From positions 1 through 51,948 of the forward strand of contig JAAZMM010000090.1 in assembly GCA_012798805.1 (NCBI GenBank): a stretch of 51,948 nt of DNA, written 5' to 3'. The stretch is from Bacteroidales bacterium (GTDB taxonomy: Bacteria; Bacteroidota; Bacteroidia; Bacteroidales; UBA932). Numbering within the stretch: the stretch's first letter is position 1; each line of letters opens with the position of its first letter. Of this stretch, positions 1 to 8,755 are shown one piece after another. The notes beneath the pieces are model-generated. The model saw nothing but the letters and a program-made list of their open reading frames with translations. It was not told the DNA's origin and did no database searches. A program made the position numbers and the translations under genes.

Positions 1-74
1 AGCAACAAAATTACCAGCGGCACGATAAGTGCCAAAGAGGCAATGATAGAAACAATTAATACATTTACAATCAT
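1..74 (-). CDS. nqrF: NADH:quinone reductase subunit F, N-terminal fragment (cut by window edge)
   Basis: Only the first 24 or so codons are visible, starting at an ATG at 74 and running off the left edge. They encode MIVNVLIVSIIASLALIVPL and a few more hydrophobic residues, a single N-terminal membrane helix as in NqrF. In the family this subunit carries FAD and a 2Fe-2S centre and accepts electrons from NADH, but those domains lie outside the window. The identity rests on the helix plus position directly after nqrE in an nqrABCDE run. A perfect AGGAGG (88 to 83) overlaps the nqrE stop codon and is 8 bases from the ATG, which supports the start and translational coupling. Confidence 0.85.
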   Translation of the reverse strand, partial: MIVNVLIVSIIASLALIVPLVILL

Positions 75-86
75 ATTGGCTTCCTC

Positions 87-701
87 CTATAAGTTTATAC
101 CCATAAAACTCATGAATGCTATACCCATGAGACCGGTGATTATAAATGAGATGCCAAGACCCTTGAGAGGTTTGGGAACATTGGAGTAAGCAAGTTTTTC
201 CCTAATGGCAGCAATAGCCACAATAGCGATGAACCAACCGAATCCCGAACCGAATGCAAAAGATGTTGCCTCACCGAGATTTGCGTAACCTCTCTCCTGC
301 ATAAAGAGCGAACCGCCAAGGATTGCGCAGTTAACAGCAATCAGAGGAAGGAAAATGCCAAGTGATGAGTAGAGAGTCGGACTAAATTTCTCGACCACCA
401 TCTCCACAATCTGCACTATAGAGGCAATAACCGCAATAAACACGATATAACTTAGAAAGCTCAGATCGAGTGAAGCATACTCCGGATTTATCCATGCAAG
501 TGCGCCCGGTGCGAGCAGATATTCGTTAAGTAAATAGTTGATAGGAAGGGTCACAAGTTGTACAAATATTACAGCCAGACCTAGTCCCGTAGCTGTCTTA
601 ACACTCTTCGAAACAGCAAGGTAAGAACACATTCCAAGGAAGAATGCGAACACCATGTTTTCGACAAAGACCGACTTTACAAATATATTGATGTATTCCA
701 T
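87..701 (-). CDS. nqrE: Na+-translocating NADH:quinone reductase subunit E
   Basis: 204-residue integral membrane protein with about six hydrophobic segments, matching NqrE in length and order in the operon. The family pairs with NqrD in the membrane core of the Na+ pump and together they hold an Fe centre through conserved cysteines; a Cys is seen in the first helix ([10 protein letters not shown], about residue 25) and another near residue 125 (AVNCAILGG), as expected. It begins with a strong AGGAGG (713 to 708) six bases before the ATG, unlike most genes here. The stop of nqrD lies 13 bases upstream. NqrE and RnfA are homologous; the nqrA-F gene set decides for Nqr. Confidence 0.95.
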   Translation of the reverse strand: MEYINIFVKSVFVENMVFAFFLGMCSYLAVSKSVKTATGLGLAVIFVQLVTLPINYLLNEYLLAPGALAWINPEYASLDLSFLSYIVFIAVIASIVQIVEMVVEKFSPTLYSSLGIFLPLIAVNCAILGGSLFMQERGYANLGEATSFAFGSGFGWFIAIVAIAAIREKLAYSNVPKPLKGLGISFIITGLMGIAFMSFMGINL

Positions 702-713
702 AATATTCCTCCT

Positions 714-1337
714 TTATTGTTCTTCTTGTAATTCTTTTTGAACTGCTCTCTGAGCCCAGATGATACAACCCACTATGATCAAAGCCATAGGAGGAAGTAT
801 TACCAGACCATTATTTTCATAAAAACCGCCGTTTGCCATATACCAGCTCTGAGGGATGATCTGGAGACCAAATAGGGTACCTGAACCAAAGAGCTCGCGT
901 ATAAAGGCGATTACAACGAGAACCATACCGTAGCCCATACCGTTTGCAAGACCATCAACAAGTGATGGGAAAGGCTTATTGCCAAGTGCAAACGCCTCAA
1001 TACGTCCCATGATGATACAGTTGGTTATGATCAAACCAATATAGACCGAAAGTTGTTTGCTCACATCATACGCATAGGCCTTCAGAAACTGGTCAATCAA
1101 AATCACGAATAATGCCACAATTACGAGTTGTATGATTATCCTGACGCGGTTTGGAATACTATTGCGTATCAAGGAGACCAGCATGCTGGAAAAGCCGGTA
1201 ACAACTGTTACCGATAGCGCCATTACTATGGCTCCTTTCAACTGAACTGTAACCGCAAGTGCGGAACAGACTCCGAGCACAAGAACAGTGATCGGATTAG
1301 CCTTGAAAAAAGGATTCTTGTATATCTTCTTATCCAT
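714..1337 (-). CDS. nqrD: Na+-translocating NADH:quinone reductase subunit D
   Basis: 207-residue membrane protein with about six hydrophobic segments. It is the partner of NqrE; the two subunits have opposite topologies in the Nqr complex and share an iron centre. The cysteines expected for this are visible near residue 24 (LGVCSALAV) and near residue 107 (ITNCIIMGR). The C-terminus ends in a charged tail (QKELQEEQ). It lies between nqrC (8-base gap) and nqrE (13-base gap) and is clearly in the same transcript. No good Shine-Dalgarno is seen before its ATG. Confidence 0.95.
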   Translation of the reverse strand: MDKKIYKNPFFKANPITVLVLGVCSALAVTVQLKGAIVMALSVTVVTGFSSMLVSLIRNSIPNRVRIIIQLVIVALFVILIDQFLKAYAYDVSKQLSVYIGLIITNCIIMGRIEAFALGNKPFPSLVDGLANGMGYGMVLVVIAFIRELFGSGTLFGLQIIPQSWYMANGGFYENNGLVILPPMALIIVGCIIWAQRAVQKELQEEQ

Positions 1338-1345
1338 AATAACTC

Positions 1346-2233
1346 TTATTTGGTGTGATGTTCTTTAACTTCGTGGTTCTGGCCCTCATTTTCACACTCA
1401 CCACTTTCATCATTAGAAGTCTCTTCACCGCAACACTCTTCATTACAGTTGTCAGCAGCAGTGATTGCAGCACGTTTTATGTTGAAATAGGCTTGATACT
1501 CGTTAAGCCACATTGCAATGGCCCGCTCAAGAGACTGACTGGTGATAGTGCCGCCTGAAATGGCATCCACTCCATTAGGATTGCTGGCCTGACCACCACC
1601 CTTGACAATAGCGATTGATTTGAATGCACCATCCCGGGAGAGTTTTTTGCCTACAAACTGGTTGTAGAAAGGAGGATGTGCAATCTCGGCGCCCAGACCG
1701 GGGGTTTCCCCCTTGTGGTCAAATATTGCTCCATAGATGGTTTCGAAGTCATCCTCTACTGCTATATAACCCCAAACCGGCCCCCAAAGACCAGGTCCGT
1801 AACAGGGGAATATATTGAGCACCTTATCACCTATTGTGCAAACGAAGACAGGAAGCTCAAGTCGTTCACGACGAGCTTGTGCCGCTTCGGGAGTCTTGGC
1901 CGCAGCGATCTGTTTAATGATGTCGTACTGTGCCTGAAGATCGATTTCGAATGCCTCTCCCTCTATGACGTTGCCCTCCCAATTGAGGACAAAATCATTG
2001 GTCATATGCTTCGAATAGAGATCTTTAATATATTCACTCTTATTGTCCCGTGCAGATACGTCCTCACCAAGTCTAGCAGAACGCAGCAGCGACTGCATTT
2101 TTTCCAGTGCGATATTTTCTTGCTGTTTCGGCTTTAGCGCCGTCGACACAAAGGCAAGAACACCTGCTACTATCACCACCACAATGGTGGTATAGACAAT
2201 CGTGTAGATATTGCTGTTGGTATTCAATTTCAT
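1346..2233 (-). CDS. nqrC: Na+-translocating NADH:quinone reductase subunit C, with Cys-rich tail
   Basis: 295-residue protein with one N-terminal membrane helix (about 11-31) and a periplasmic FMN-binding domain. The FMN is normally attached covalently to a Thr by ApbE; the attachment motif is seen as DAISGGTIT with the Thr near residue 229. In Nqr it passes electrons between the Fe site and NqrB. The family usually ends soon after this domain, but here the protein continues about 35 residues with an acidic stretch holding four cysteines (CNEECC at 263-268 and C280) and ending in EHHTK. That extension is unusual and may bind metal, though this is inference. It starts 3 bases after the nqrB stop. 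Confidence 0.95.
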   Translation of the reverse strand: MKLNTNSNIYTIVYTTIVVVIVAGVLAFVSTALKPKQQENIALEKMQSLLRSARLGEDVSARDNKSEYIKDLYSKHMTNDFVLNWEGNVIEGEAFEIDLQAQYDIIKQIAAAKTPEAAQARRERLELPVFVCTIGDKVLNIFPCYGPGLWGPVWGYIAVEDDFETIYGAIFDHKGETPGLGAEIAHPPFYNQFVGKKLSRDGAFKSIAIVKGGGQASNPNGVDAISGGTITSQSLERAIAMWLNEYQAYFNIKRAAITAADNCNEECCGEETSNDESGECENEGQNHEVKEHHTK

Positions 2234-2236
2234 AAT

Positions 2237-3379
2237 CTATACTGTTTTTGCCCTTTTTAATCTGCGTTTAATATTTCTACCTACTACTATATGGTCGATC
2301 AGAGGTGCAAAAGTATTCATCAGGAGAATAGCGAGCATCATTCCCTCCGGATAACCGGGGTTGAATAGCCTGATGATTACTGCAAGCACTCCGATCAGGA
2401 ATCCATAGATCCACTTACCGGACTCGGTCTGTGCTGAAGTCACAGGGTCTGTTGCCATAAATACCGCACCGAAAGCGAAACCGCCCATAATCAGATGGTA
2501 CCAGGCAGGAATTGCCAAAGCACAATCAGGAGAAGGTGCTGCTAGATTGGCAATCAAACCCATCACCAAAGCGCCGGCAACTGTTGAGAACATTATTTTC
2601 CAACTACCGATCCCCGTGTAAATCAGGACAACTGCACCAAGAAGTATGGCCAATGTAGAGGTCTCTCCCACTGAACCGGGGATGAAACCGAAAAACATAT
2701 CACTTACCGAATAGTGGAGAGAAGAGAGACCCTCTGAGGTCTGAGCGAGCGGAGTTGCTCCGGAAAATCCATCCACTCCGGCAACCCAAACCTGGTCACC
2801 TGACATATGGCTAGGATATGCGAAGAAGAGAAAAGCCCTGGCCAATAAAGCCGGGTTCCAGATATTCATACCCGTGCCACCAAAAATTTCCTTACCGATG
2901 ATGACGGCGAATGCTACCGCAAGGGCAAGCATCCATAAAGGAGTGGTAACAGGTATGATAAGTGGAATGATCAATCCGGTAACAAGGTAGCCCTCACTTA
3001 CTTCATGACCTTTTATCTGTGCCGTGATAAACTCGATGCCCAAACCCACGATGTAGGAAACGAGATAAAGAGGAAGAATTTTTAGGAATCCATACCAAAC
3101 CATCGCCCAAAAGCCCATGTCTGCATTTGCTGCAAGACTGTGCTGATAACCAATGTTGTAGATGCCGAAAAGCAGAGAGGGAACAAGTGCAATCATAACT
3201 ACTGTCATAACGCGCTTGATATCCATACTGTCTCTTACGTGCACTCCCTTGCTTGTTACCCTATCGGGAACAAAAAGAAAGCTCTCAAATGCCTCGAAAG
3301 TAGAGTGGAGGAATGAGAGTTTGCCTCCTTTGGAAAAAGTAGGCTTAATCTTGTCAGTTAATTTTCTAAGTTTGCTCAT
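2237..3379 (-). CDS. nqrB: Na+-translocating NADH:quinone reductase subunit B
   Basis: 380-residue polytopic membrane protein. NqrB binds riboflavin and a covalent FMN and forms the Na+ channel and quinone site of the pump. The covalent FMN site is visible as GFSGATPLA with the Thr at residue 209. An N-terminal cytoplasmic stretch of about 55 residues (SFLHSTFEAFESFLFVPDRV) precedes the first helix, as in the family. A strong AGGAGG (3391 to 3386) lies six bases before the ATG. It follows nqrA by 14 bases and precedes nqrC by 3, so it is part of a single operon. Confidence 0.97.
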   Translation of the reverse strand: MSKLRKLTDKIKPTFSKGGKLSFLHSTFEAFESFLFVPDRVTSKGVHVRDSMDIKRVMTVVMIALVPSLLFGIYNIGYQHSLAANADMGFWAMVWYGFLKILPLYLVSYIVGLGIEFITAQIKGHEVSEGYLVTGLIIPLIIPVTTPLWMLALAVAFAVIIGKEIFGGTGMNIWNPALLARAFLFFAYPSHMSGDQVWVAGVDGFSGATPLAQTSEGLSSLHYSVSDMFFGFIPGSVGETSTLAILLGAVVLIYTGIGSWKIMFSTVAGALVMGLIANLAAPSPDCALAIPAWYHLIMGGFAFGAVFMATDPVTSAQTESGKWIYGFLIGVLAVIIRLFNPGYPEGMMLAILLMNTFAPLIDHIVVGRNIKRRLKRAKTV

Positions 3380-3393
3380 GCTATACCTCCTCT

Positions 3394-4752
3394 TTATGAC
3401 ATCTCTTTAATCATGAGTTCTATACCCTGGGAAACTATGGACTGGATCTCGATTTTTGAAGGACATACAAACTCACAAAGAGCCACATCCTCTTCAATTA
3501 TCTCATAAATACCGAGGTTTTCCATCTTCTCTATGTCACGTGCCAGAATAGCCTTGAAAAGATAAACAGGGTATATATCCATAGGAAGCACCTTTCCATA
3601 TACATCAGAGAGAACAAATGCTCTCTCACCGCCATTGGTATTGGTGTCCATATTGTATTTCTTGCGGGGCATCAACCATGAGTAATAACTGCGTGAAAAG
3701 CTGAACTTCTTTAAACGGAAGGGTTTTGCCCATCCGAACAACTCGTGGTAGTCACCCTCGGGAAGGGCCGTCACAAGATTGTCGTAAAAGCCGAGGAAAC
3801 CATCTCTGCCCACAGCTTTGCCCGAGAGCAAATCACCACTTACAATGCGAATATTGCCGTTGGCAAAATTAAAGAGATCTGAAATCTGCTCCATAGCTAC
3901 TCCGGCACAGCACTTCACATATGAAGGATTTACCACTGCGGGACCCGCAACTGCGATAACACGGCTGGTGTCGTAAACTCCATTCAAGAAGAGCTTACCA
4001 ATAGCGGCTACAAGGAAAAGGTCCACCGTCCAAACGGTTTCACCCTTGGAGATTGGACTGATGTGATTGATTTGCACTCCTACATTGCCTGCAGGGTGTG
4101 GTCCGCTGAAAAAGTGACAAATGACTCCCTCTAATTTGTGGAAAGAGCCGGAGGTATAATTGTGTGCATCCAAAGAGATATGGACGCCACCTTTGGTAAG
4201 CTTACCCAAGACTTTGACTCCTGCCTGAAGAGCATCAATTTCGCTCTGAAGCACATACTCCAGATCTGCTGCAAGAGGTGCTGTAGCCATAGCCGATATG
4301 AAGATGGCTTTGGGCGTAACGGAAGGGTCGGCAATAATGCCATAGGGCCGCTGTTTGATGCAGGGCCACAGACCGCTCTCAAGTAGAACTTTGACAACAC
4401 TCTCTCTGTCAAGGGAGGGACCTGTGGGTACATCAAACTTCACGGCCGCTCCCTTATTGTCAGACTTTATCCTGACCTCAAGCAGTTTGCGTTTTTCGCC
4501 GCGAACAATTGCATCCACAGTGCCGCTTACAGGAGATGTGAAAAGAATCTCCGGATTCTTTTTGTCAGCAAAGAGAGGTGTACCTGTTTTTACGACATCG
4601 CCCTCTTTGACCAACATTCTCGGAGTGAGACTTCGAAAGTCTGTTGGCTTTAGGGCGACAACATCAGGAACAACCGTCATGGAAATCTTGCGAAGGGCTG
4701 CACCTTTTACCGGCAGATCCAGACCCTTTTTCAACCTAATTTGTTCTGACAT
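3394..4752 (-). CDS. nqrA: Na+-translocating NADH:quinone reductase subunit A
   Basis: 452-residue soluble subunit, first gene of the nqr operon. In the family it sits on the cytoplasmic face of the pump and contributes to ubiquinone/menaquinone binding; it has no cofactor or membrane helix of its own. The N-terminal KKGLDLPVKG stretch and the barrel-sandwich region (GDVVKTGTPLFADKKNPEI, about 52-70) match NqrA. The ATG has no Shine-Dalgarno; a TAACTTTG -7 element on this strand lies about 52 bases upstream (4811 to 4804). The gene is divergent from uvrD. Confidence 0.96.
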   Translation of the reverse strand: MSEQIRLKKGLDLPVKGAALRKISMTVVPDVVALKPTDFRSLTPRMLVKEGDVVKTGTPLFADKKNPEILFTSPVSGTVDAIVRGEKRKLLEVRIKSDNKGAAVKFDVPTGPSLDRESVVKVLLESGLWPCIKQRPYGIIADPSVTPKAIFISAMATAPLAADLEYVLQSEIDALQAGVKVLGKLTKGGVHISLDAHNYTSGSFHKLEGVICHFFSGPHPAGNVGVQINHISPISKGETVWTVDLFLVAAIGKLFLNGVYDTSRVIAVAGPAVVNPSYVKCCAGVAMEQISDLFNFANGNIRIVSGDLLSGKAVGRDGFLGFYDNLVTALPEGDYHELFGWAKPFRLKKFSFSRSYYSWLMPRKKYNMDTNTNGGERAFVLSDVYGKVLPMDIYPVYLFKAILARDIEKMENLGIYEIIEEDVALCEFVCPSKIEIQSIVSQGIELMIKEMS

Positions 4753-4803
4753 TATTTGCTTTTTATTATTGATTTAAGACTTAAGTATTTACGCAGTTTG
4801 CGG

Positions 4804-4811
4804 CAAAGTTA
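4804..4811 (-). promoter_or_regulatory. -7 promoter element of the nqr operon
   Basis: TAACTTTG on the minus strand fits the Bacteroidota -7 consensus TAnnTTTG and lies about 52 bases before the nqrA start. No TTTG is seen at the usual -33 distance, so only the -7 half is supported. Confidence 0.55.
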
Positions 4812-4834
4812 AATAAAAAAACGACATTATATCT

Positions 4835-4865
4835 TTTGAAATGATATTTCTCAAGCTTATTTTTG
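4835..4865 (+). promoter_or_regulatory. Promoter of uvrD (TTTG-N19-TATTTTTG)
   Basis: TTTG at 4835-4838 and TATTTTTG at 4858-4865 are separated by 19 bases, the canonical Bacteroidota spacing. The -7 element ends 18 bases before the uvrD ATG, so the 5' leader must be very short. It is divergent from the nqr promoter 24 bases away. Confidence 0.75.
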
Positions 4866-4883
4866 CAACATTAAGGGTTAATT

Positions 4884-7247
4884 ATGAAAGTGCAGACAAA
4901 AAAGATTTTTGAAGAGTTGAATTCGGCACAAAAAGAGGCCGTAAACCATATTGACGGACCATCACTTATCGTAGCAGGTGCAGGATCCGGCAAAACCAGG
5001 GTACTTACCTGCAGGATAGCCAATATTCTTGCTCATGGGCACAATCCTTCCAGAGTACTTGCATTGACATTTACCAGGAAGGCTGCCGGCGAAATGAAGG
5101 AAAGAATTGCCTCCATGGTGGGTGATAGAAGTGCCAGAAGGATCTGGATGGGAACATTTCACTCCATTTTCATAAGATTCCTAAGGGAATATGCAGAACA
5201 ACTCGAATATCCCCGCGAATTTACCATTTATGACCGCAGTGACTCCAGAAATGCCATAAAACAGTGCATCAAGGAGCTTCAACTTGACGACAAAGTCTAT
5301 AAGCCGGCTCAGATCCAATCCAGGATTTCACTTGCCAAGAACAACCTCATAACTGTTAGCGGTTATTATGCAGATGCCTCTCTTATGGAAGCTGATGCCG
5401 CAGCCAGAAGAGGTCGTATTGCCGACATTTACGCACTTTACGTAAGAAAATGCAAAACAGCGGGAGCAATGGATTTTGACGACATTTTACTCAACACCAA
5501 TATTCTGCTGAAAAATTTTCCTGAAGCTTTAGAGACAATCTCTGCAAAATTCGACTATATCCTGGTGGATGAGTACCAAGACACCAACCATGCACAATAT
5601 ATCATACTAAAAAAACTTGCAGCCCCGCATAGAAATATCTGCGTAGTGGGAGATGACTCACAGAGTATCTACGGATTTCGCGGAGCGAGAATAGAAAACA
5701 TACTCCAATTCAAAAAGGACTACCCCGATGCCGCAGAATACAAGCTCGAACAGAATTACCGTTCCACAAAAACCATTGTCAATGCGGCTAACAGTGTAAT
5801 AGGAAATAACAGCAACCGTCTCAATAAAGAGTGTTTTTCCGAGGGAGATGAAGGGGAAAAGATAGGGGTTATCAAAGCATTTACCGAACAGGAGGAGGCC
5901 TACCTTACAGCCTCTTCCATTATCGAACGCATCTTCACCGACAAGGCACAATATGGTGATTTTGCTATCCTGTATCGCACAAATGCCCAATCCAGGGCAC
6001 TGGAGGAGGCACTGCGTAAGAGAAACCTCCCCTATCGCATCTACTCGGGTCAATCTTTCTTTGATCGTGCGGAGGTAAAGGATCTAATGGCATATTTCCG
6101 TTTGACAGTCAATCCACGGGATGACGAAGCATTTCGCAGAATAATCAATGTACCAGCCCGTGGTATTGGAAACACCTCTCTCAGCAGACTGACAGAGGCT
6201 GCAACCGAAGCCGGCTCCTCACTCTATGAGGCCATTTTCCTACCTCCGGAAAAGCTTCTCGAGGCAGGTCTCAAACCGGCTGCGGTAAACAAATTCCAAA
6301 ACTTCGCAGCTCTGATAGAACCCATCCATCAAGAGTGCAACTCTTTCGATGCTTTTACCATCGCTCAACGTATCGGTAACGATTCCGGCTACCTGGCTTC
6401 GCTTAAAAATGACAACTCGCCGGAGGGAATATCCAGATTTGAGAATATTGAGGAACTTTTCAATAGCATCAAAAGCTTCGTGGAGGAGGAAATGGAGAGA
6501 AGAATAGCGGAAAGCGACTTGCCGGTAGAGGAGATAATCATCACTCTTAGTGAATATATAGAGAATATATCGCTGCTCTCAGAGATAGACCGCGAAGATG
6601 AGACAGAGGATGAAGCGGAAGTCACCAACAAGATTACTCTGATGACGGTACACTCCTCCAAGGGTCTTGAATTCCCCTATGTCTATATAGCCGGTATGGA
6701 AGAGAACCTATTCCCCTCTGTGGGGCTAAACAGCGAAACCGATATTGAGGAGGAGCGTCGTCTCTTCTATGTAGCTCTGACAAGAGCTCAAAAGTGTGCA
6801 ACCATCAGTTTTGCCCGCAATAGGATGCGTTGGGGCAAACAGGAAAGTAATCCGGTCAGCCGATTTGTCAAAGAGATTCATAATTGTTTTCTGGAGAAGC
6901 CGGTTGATGATGTGGCACGCATACCCTATGGCAGAGAGGGCTTTACTACCACTTCCGGTAGAGGCAGCATAAGGCGCGAAAGCAAGCAGGATGCCCCTGA
7001 TGCCTTACGCAGATATCAATTAACAAAAAGTTTTTCCGGCGGGGCCAAACATACTCCATCTGCCGGATTCCAGGCATCTGCCATCTACGATCTTAAAGTG
7101 GGACAGCGGGTGGAACATGCCACTTTTGGCTTCGGCACCATTATTTCTTTTGATGGGGATGATGCCAATGCCAAAGCAATCGTCAGATTTGACAACTCCG
7201 GAGAGAAGACTCTTTTGCTGAAATTTGCCAAACTTCGGATTGTTTGA
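4884..7247 (+). CDS. uvrD: UvrD/PcrA-type superfamily 1 DNA helicase
   Basis: 787-residue ATP-dependent 3'-5' DNA helicase. Visible motifs: Walker A AGAGSGKT (31-38), motif Ia LTFTRKAAGEMKER (61-74), Walker B LVDEYQDTN (227-235), motif III VVGDDSQSIYGFRGA (about 255-269), QNYRST motif IV, and TVHSSKGLEFPYV plus VALTRAQK near the C-terminal RecA lobe. The last 50 residues (GQRVEHATFGFGTI onward) form the tudor-like tail that in PcrA/UvrD binds RNA polymerase. Length fits the PcrA/UvrD group rather than Rep or RecB. The role is nucleotide-excision and mismatch repair and removal of stalled complexes, by family knowledge. It stands alone, divergent from nqr, with its own promoter. Confidence 0.96.
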   Translation: MKVQTKKIFEELNSAQKEAVNHIDGPSLIVAGAGSGKTRVLTCRIANILAHGHNPSRVLALTFTRKAAGEMKERIASMVGDRSARRIWMGTFHSIFIRFLREYAEQLEYPREFTIYDRSDSRNAIKQCIKELQLDDKVYKPAQIQSRISLAKNNLITVSGYYADASLMEADAAARRGRIADIYALYVRKCKTAGAMDFDDILLNTNILLKNFPEALETISAKFDYILVDEYQDTNHAQYIILKKLAAPHRNICVVGDDSQSIYGFRGARIENILQFKKDYPDAAEYKLEQNYRSTKTIVNAANSVIGNNSNRLNKECFSEGDEGEKIGVIKAFTEQEEAYLTASSIIERIFTDKAQYGDFAILYRTNAQSRALEEALRKRNLPYRIYSGQSFFDRAEVKDLMAYFRLTVNPRDDEAFRRIINVPARGIGNTSLSRLTEAATEAGSSLYEAIFLPPEKLLEAGLKPAAVNKFQNFAALIEPIHQECNSFDAFTIAQRIGNDSGYLASLKNDNSPEGISRFENIEELFNSIKSFVEEEMERRIAESDLPVEEIIITLSEYIENISLLSEIDREDETEDEAEVTNKITLMTVHSSKGLEFPYVYIAGMEENLFPSVGLNSETDIEEERRLFYVALTRAQKCATISFARNRMRWGKQESNPVSRFVKEIHNCFLEKPVDDVARIPYGREGFTTTSGRGSIRRESKQDAPDALRRYQLTKSFSGGAKHTPSAGFQASAIYDLKVGQRVEHATFGFGTIISFDGDDANAKAIVRFDNSGEKTLLLKFAKLRIV

Positions 7248-7353
7248 GTTTTTTAATTAAAATTCATCAAATTTTGACTAATTTTTCAGTTGTGGCACGC
7301 GGTTTGCTACTTATTAAATTGAAGTTTTTCATAGTTTAAGTTTAGGTTAAGTA

Positions 7354-7391
7354 ATGCGGCTTGTTTCCAATCTGACGGAAATGAGCCGCAT
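7354..7391 (+). other. Strong stem-loop between uvrD and the phosphoesterase gene
   Basis: ATGCGGCT (7354-7361) pairs with AGCCGCAT (7384-7391), and inside it TTTCC (7364-7368) pairs with GGAAA (7377-7381) across a symmetric TG/TG internal loop; the apical loop is 8 bases. It is followed by GAATTTTAT rather than a U-run. It may end uvrD transcripts inefficiently or be a protein-binding site; the next -7 element lies downstream at 7434. Confidence 0.55.
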
Positions 7392-7433
7392 GAATTTTAT
7401 ACCGGACCCTTTACCATTGTTACATATTTTAAT

Positions 7434-7441
7434 TAATTTTG
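7434..7441 (+). promoter_or_regulatory. -7 promoter element of the metallophosphoesterase gene
   Basis: TAATTTTG matches TAnnTTTG and ends 24 bases before the ATG at 7466. No clear TTTG at -33 (nearest is ATTG at 7416 with a short 14-base gap). Confidence 0.5.
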
Positions 7442-7465
7442 GAACTCTAACATACTCTTCCAATT

Positions 7466-8752
7466 ATGAATTTCAGAATAACCATCAGGCGGATTACAAT
7501 TTCAATAATAGTAGCAATTGGCGCATCCCTGACTCTTACCGCACAAACTCAAGGTATCTTTTCCATAGTTACCTGTCCTGCTGAAAACACATCCAATTCG
7601 ATGCACATAAGTTGGGGAGCAGATACCACCATCACGGCATGTAACATAGAATATACTCTTGTCCGGGATAGCCAATGGAAAAAATCCCGCACTATGGAGG
7701 GAACAAGTCATTTATGCAGGGTGTTTGATCAGGTCTATTCCAAAAAAGCAGACGGCACCGACTTTTACGAAGATGCCATTTTTATAAAATATGAAGCAGC
7801 CCTTGAAGGGTTGAAACCCCGCCGCGAATACCAATACCGCATTATAAGTGACCGGTGTACCAGCGACACCTATAGGTTCAGGACTTCCGGCAATAATCGC
7901 TGGAGCGCCTGCATTATTTCGGATTTTCATGTTTATCCTCCTTTGCGTAATCGTCTTGACAATGCAATGGCAATGATGGATAAGGTGTATGAATATGACC
8001 CCGGATTTGAATGGGTACTGCATCTGGGAGATATTATCGCATGGGGAGGCAGTTACTCTTTCTGGAAAGAGATGTATGAAGAGAAGTATTTCAAAAAATA
8101 TATGTGGGCAGGCGTTAACGGCAACCATGACAATATGTCACGCGGCTATATCAAGAACACTAACGAGTATTTCAAAGAGGCCAATTTCTATCCACGCAAC
8201 GGCTATAAAGGAGAAGAGGGTGTCTGCTACTGGTTTTATTGGGGTGATGCTCTCTTTATAATGCTTAATAATGAAAGCATGAAAGATGATGAAGGAGTGA
8301 GAGCTGCTCAGGAATGGGTTAGAGATGTCGTAAAAAATAATCCTGCAAGATACCGTGTGGTTTGTGAACATTATCAGTGGTTCTTTGGCACCAGCGGTAA
8401 AAGCTCGCAATATGAAAGATGGTGCGGTCTGTTTGATGAGCTTGGCATAGACCTCGCTTTGGCAGGCAACAATCATGTATATGTACGCACCGGTGCTATT
8501 TGTCAGGGTAAAGTAACAGACGGAAGCAAAGGGACCGTTTATATTCAGACTCCCTCCTCCGACAATGAGCGTGGTGTAGCTATTCCCGATCCTCTGACGG
8601 AAAATCTGGACAAAATCCGATTTCGATGGAGCGAAGGCGAAAAAACTGTTGGAGCAATCCATCTTGATGTGAATAAAAGAAGGATTAAACTTACTCTTCT
8701 TGACCGCTATGGCAACATACTCGACATAGCTGAAGTGAAATCAAAAAAATAG
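7466..8752 (+). CDS. Secreted calcineurin-like metallophosphoesterase with Fn3-like N-terminal domain
   Basis: 428-residue exported protein. A Sec signal peptide is clear (MNFRITIRRI then a hydrophobic run to LTLTAQ, about 1-27). Residues about 30-140 look like the beta-sandwich (fibronectin/purple-phosphatase N-terminal) domain that often precedes this catalytic fold. Metallophosphoesterase motifs follow: SDFH (152-155), LGDIIAWG (187-194), NGNHDN (218-223), CEHYQW (300-305) and GNNHVY (334-339). The purple-acid-phosphatase tyrosine after GD (GDxxY) is absent and the last motif has GNNH rather than GHxH, so the metal site may be atypical. Substrate is unknown; phosphate monoester or diester hydrolysis in the periplasm or at the surface is inferred. 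It is convergent with rsmF. Confidence 0.85.
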   Translation: MNFRITIRRITISIIVAIGASLTLTAQTQGIFSIVTCPAENTSNSMHISWGADTTITACNIEYTLVRDSQWKKSRTMEGTSHLCRVFDQVYSKKADGTDFYEDAIFIKYEAALEGLKPRREYQYRIISDRCTSDTYRFRTSGNNRWSACIISDFHVYPPLRNRLDNAMAMMDKVYEYDPGFEWVLHLGDIIAWGGSYSFWKEMYEEKYFKKYMWAGVNGNHDNMSRGYIKNTNEYFKEANFYPRNGYKGEEGVCYWFYWGDALFIMLNNESMKDDEGVRAAQEWVRDVVKNNPARYRVVCEHYQWFFGTSGKSSQYERWCGLFDELGIDLALAGNNHVYVRTGAICQGKVTDGSKGTVYIQTPSSDNERGVAIPDPLTENLDKIRFRWSEGEKTVGAIHLDVNKRRIKLTLLDRYGNILDIAEVKSKK

Positions 8753-8755
8753 AAC

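Noticed and set aside
1676-2137. A 153-codon plus-strand frame inside nqrC
   Set aside because: Antisense shadow of nqrC; composition and lack of start signals do not support a gene.
1-4752. Rnf complex instead of Nqr
   Set aside because: NqrA and NqrF-type order A-B-C-D-E-F, and the two FMN-Thr motifs in B and C, define Nqr; RnfB/RnfC ferredoxin subunits are absent.
7466-8752. Purple acid phosphatase
   Set aside because: The GDxxY tyrosine that gives the purple colour is missing and the final motif differs.
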